Origin: Acidobacteriota bacterium
Lineage (GTDB): Bacteria; Acidobacteriota; UBA6911
Assembly (NCBI GenBank): GCA_023265215.1
Contig: JAHFUH010000301.1
Location: 1 to 6,790 of the forward strand
Direction of reading: 5' to 3'
Length of the DNA: 6,790 nt
Part shown: positions 5,310 through 6,790 of the stretch, in pieces
Layout of the letters: each line of letters begins with the position of its first letter
How positions within the stretch are numbered: position 1 is the first letter of the stretch
Notes under the pieces: model-generated
Told to the model about the DNA's origin: nothing
The model's database searches: none
The model's input: only the letters and a program-made list of their open reading frames with translations
Translations under genes and position numbers: made by a program

Positions 5310-6790
5310 ATGGATAAGAGCGAAACTAAAAGCAGCCTGCCCCAGCCCTACATCGCCTCAAGCACCCAGATGTCAGAGTTTACGCTGCGGGGGGTACTCG
5401 TCGGCACAATATTAGGCATGATCTTCGGCGCTTCATCCTTGTACCTCGTATTGAAAGTGGGACTCACGGTGAGCGCCTCGATTCCCGTTGCTGTAATCTC
5501 GATCACGCTTTTCCGCCTTGCCTCGAAGCTCGGATTCAAGGACGCGACTATCCTCGAAAACAACATCGTCCAGACAGCGGGCTCTGCGGGCGAATCGATT
5601 GCCTTCGGAATAGGCGTCACAATGCCTGCGATTATGATTCTCGGGTTCGACCTGGAATTGACGCGAGTGATGCTGGTTGCCGTACTTGGCGCTCTGCTCG
5701 GCATTCTGATGATGATCCCGCTGCGACGGGCGCTGATCGTCCGGCAACACGGCAAGCTGAAGTATCCCGAAGGGACGGCCTGCGCTGAGGTGCTTAAGGC
5801 GGGCGCCTCCGAGGAATCGCGAGCCCTCGCCTCCGATGAAGCAAAGGCGGAGGAGCAAGCGGCTGCGGCGGCCGGTCTGAAGTCCGGCACGAGCGGGCGC
5901 ACCATTTTCACCGGATTCGGCATCGGCCTTCTCTACAAAACTGCAATGGTTGCATTCAAGGCGTGGAAGGACGTGCCCGAACGGATCTTCGGCGCGCCAT
6001 TCAAGGCAGGCTCGATTTCGGCGGAGATTTCGCCAGAGCTGCTCGGCGTGGGTTACATCATCGGGCCAAAAATCGCCGCCGTGATGTGCGGCGGTGGAGT
6101 CATGGCTTACATGCTGCTTATTCCACTCATCAAATTTTTCGGTGACGCCATTCCCGGCCCCCTAGCCCCGGGAATAATACCAATCAGCAAAATGACTCCG
6201 AACGCAATTCGCGGAGCCTACGTGCTCTACATCGGTGCAGGCGCCGTAGCAGCCGGCGGCATTATCAGCCTTGGCCGTTCTCTGCCAATCATCTGGAGTG
6301 GAATTAAAGAAGGCTTGCGCGACGTCGGGATAGGCGCAAATGCCGGCGGCGATCCCCGCAGGACAGAACACGATCTGTCCATGAAGATTGTCCTGGCCGG
6401 AATCCTGGCTATTATCGTGGCCATCGTTTTTGCGCGACCACTGCACATGAACCTGGTCGGGGCGCTGCTGATAGTCCTGTTCGGCTTTCTTTTCGTCACT
6501 GTCTCCTCACGCCTTACCGGCGAAATTGGATCATCCTCAAATCCGATCTCAGGCATGACGGTTGCAACTCTGCTGCTCACCTGCCTGATTTTTCTTGCCA
6601 TCGGCTGGACAGGCGGAAACAATTATGTGACAGCTCTCTCGGTGGGCGCTATCGTCTGTATCGCCGCTTCCAACGCAGGAGCAACGTCGCAGGATCTCAA
6701 AACGGGTTTCCTCGTCGGAGCCACACCGCGACTCCAGCAGAGCGCAATCCTGATCGGCGCGCTTATTTCAGCGCTTACACTGGGCCCCAT
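5310..6790 (+). CDS. OPT-family oligopeptide transporter, N-terminal 493 codons (3' end beyond window)
   Basis: An inner-membrane secondary transporter of the OPT superfamily, whose members carry short peptides or metal chelates, generally with protons. The plus-strand frame is open from ATG 5310 to the right edge; family members usually exceed 600 residues, so the last part is missing. Seen: hydrophilic N-terminus (1-22); hydrophobic segments at about 24-48, 53-70, 96-114 and 117-135; NNIVQTAGSAGES (84-96), a hallmark of prokaryotic OPT proteins; KYPEGTACAEVLKAG (151-165); an Ala/Glu-rich soluble loop (about 164-192); further membrane segments in the later part; GSSSNPISGMT (407-417); and GATSQDLKTG (457-466) followed by VGATPRLQQ. 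The substrate cannot be read from sequence. It follows the GH3 gene by 171 bp filled with repeats and has its own good Shine-Dalgarno, so it is probably expressed independently. Confidence 0.94.
   Translation, partial: MDKSETKSSLPQPYIASSTQMSEFTLRGVLVGTILGMIFGASSLYLVLKVGLTVSASIPVAVISITLFRLASKLGFKDATILENNIVQTAGSAGESIAFGIGVTMPAIMILGFDLELTRVMLVAVLGALLGILMMIPLRRALIVRQHGKLKYPEGTACAEVLKAGASEESRALASDEAKAEEQAAAAAGLKSGTSGRTIFTGFGIGLLYKTAMVAFKAWKDVPERIFGAPFKAGSISAEISPELLGVGYIIGPKIAAVMCGGGVMAYMLLIPLIKFFGDAIPGPLAPGIIPISKMTPNAIRGAYVLYIGAGAVAAGGIISLGRSLPIIWSGIKEGLRDVGIGANAGGDPRRTEHDLSMKIVLAGILAIIVAIVFARPLHMNLVGALLIVLFGFLFVTVSSRLTGEIGSSSNPISGMTVATLLLTCLIFLAIGWTGGNNYVTALSVGAIVCIAASNAGATSQDLKTGFLVGATPRLQQSAILIGALISALTLGP

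Noticed and set aside
5348..5923. 191-codon minus-strand open frame (and overlapping 141-codon frame)
   Set aside because: Antisense to the well-supported OPT gene; low-complexity Ser/Ala/Arg-rich product with no family resemblance.

Overview
This 6.8 kb window reads as an ordinary chromosomal segment of a free-living, probably Gram-negative bacterium of moderate GC content. It holds four protein genes: one truncated at each window edge and two complete in the middle. Coding density, the canonical housekeeping ileS, the absence of a T-box in the ileS leader and the short 7-bp-period repeats between genes would suit an environmental lineage such as Acidobacteriota. That placement is a guess from general impression; no marker in the window proves it.

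Layout. Positions 1-1172 (minus strand) carry the first 390 codons of isoleucyl-tRNA synthetase, which runs off the left edge. A 283-bp divergent intergenic region (1173-1455) follows. It contains an extended -10 promoter for ileS, a tract of four 7-bp repeats lying over its -35 region, and a sigma70-like promoter facing the other way. Positions 1456-2862 (plus) encode a GPH-family (MelB-like) sugar:cation symporter. The next 86 bp are largely filled by a perfect 20-bp inverted repeat. Positions 2949-5138 (plus) encode a GH3 beta-glucosidase of the BglX type with no signal peptide. A 171-bp intergenic region follows, with two imperfect 35-bp direct repeats flanking a 31-bp imperfect palindrome. 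Positions 5310-6790 (plus) encode the first 493 codons of an OPT-family (oligopeptide transporter) membrane protein that runs off the right edge. There is no gene-free stretch longer than 300 bases.

How the genes work together. The symporter and the GH3 enzyme look like a two-gene import-and-hydrolyse unit: a glycoside or disaccharide is taken up intact with a coupled cation and cleaved in the cytoplasm to free monosaccharide. The OPT transporter could import peptides or metal chelates and has its own strong Shine-Dalgarno sequence; nothing seen ties it to the sugar genes. I found no evidence of a novel defence, mobile or RNA-based system. The points most worth a second look are the intergenic repeats and the missing Shine-Dalgarno sequence of the GH3 gene, whose upstream region is occupied by the inverted repeat.
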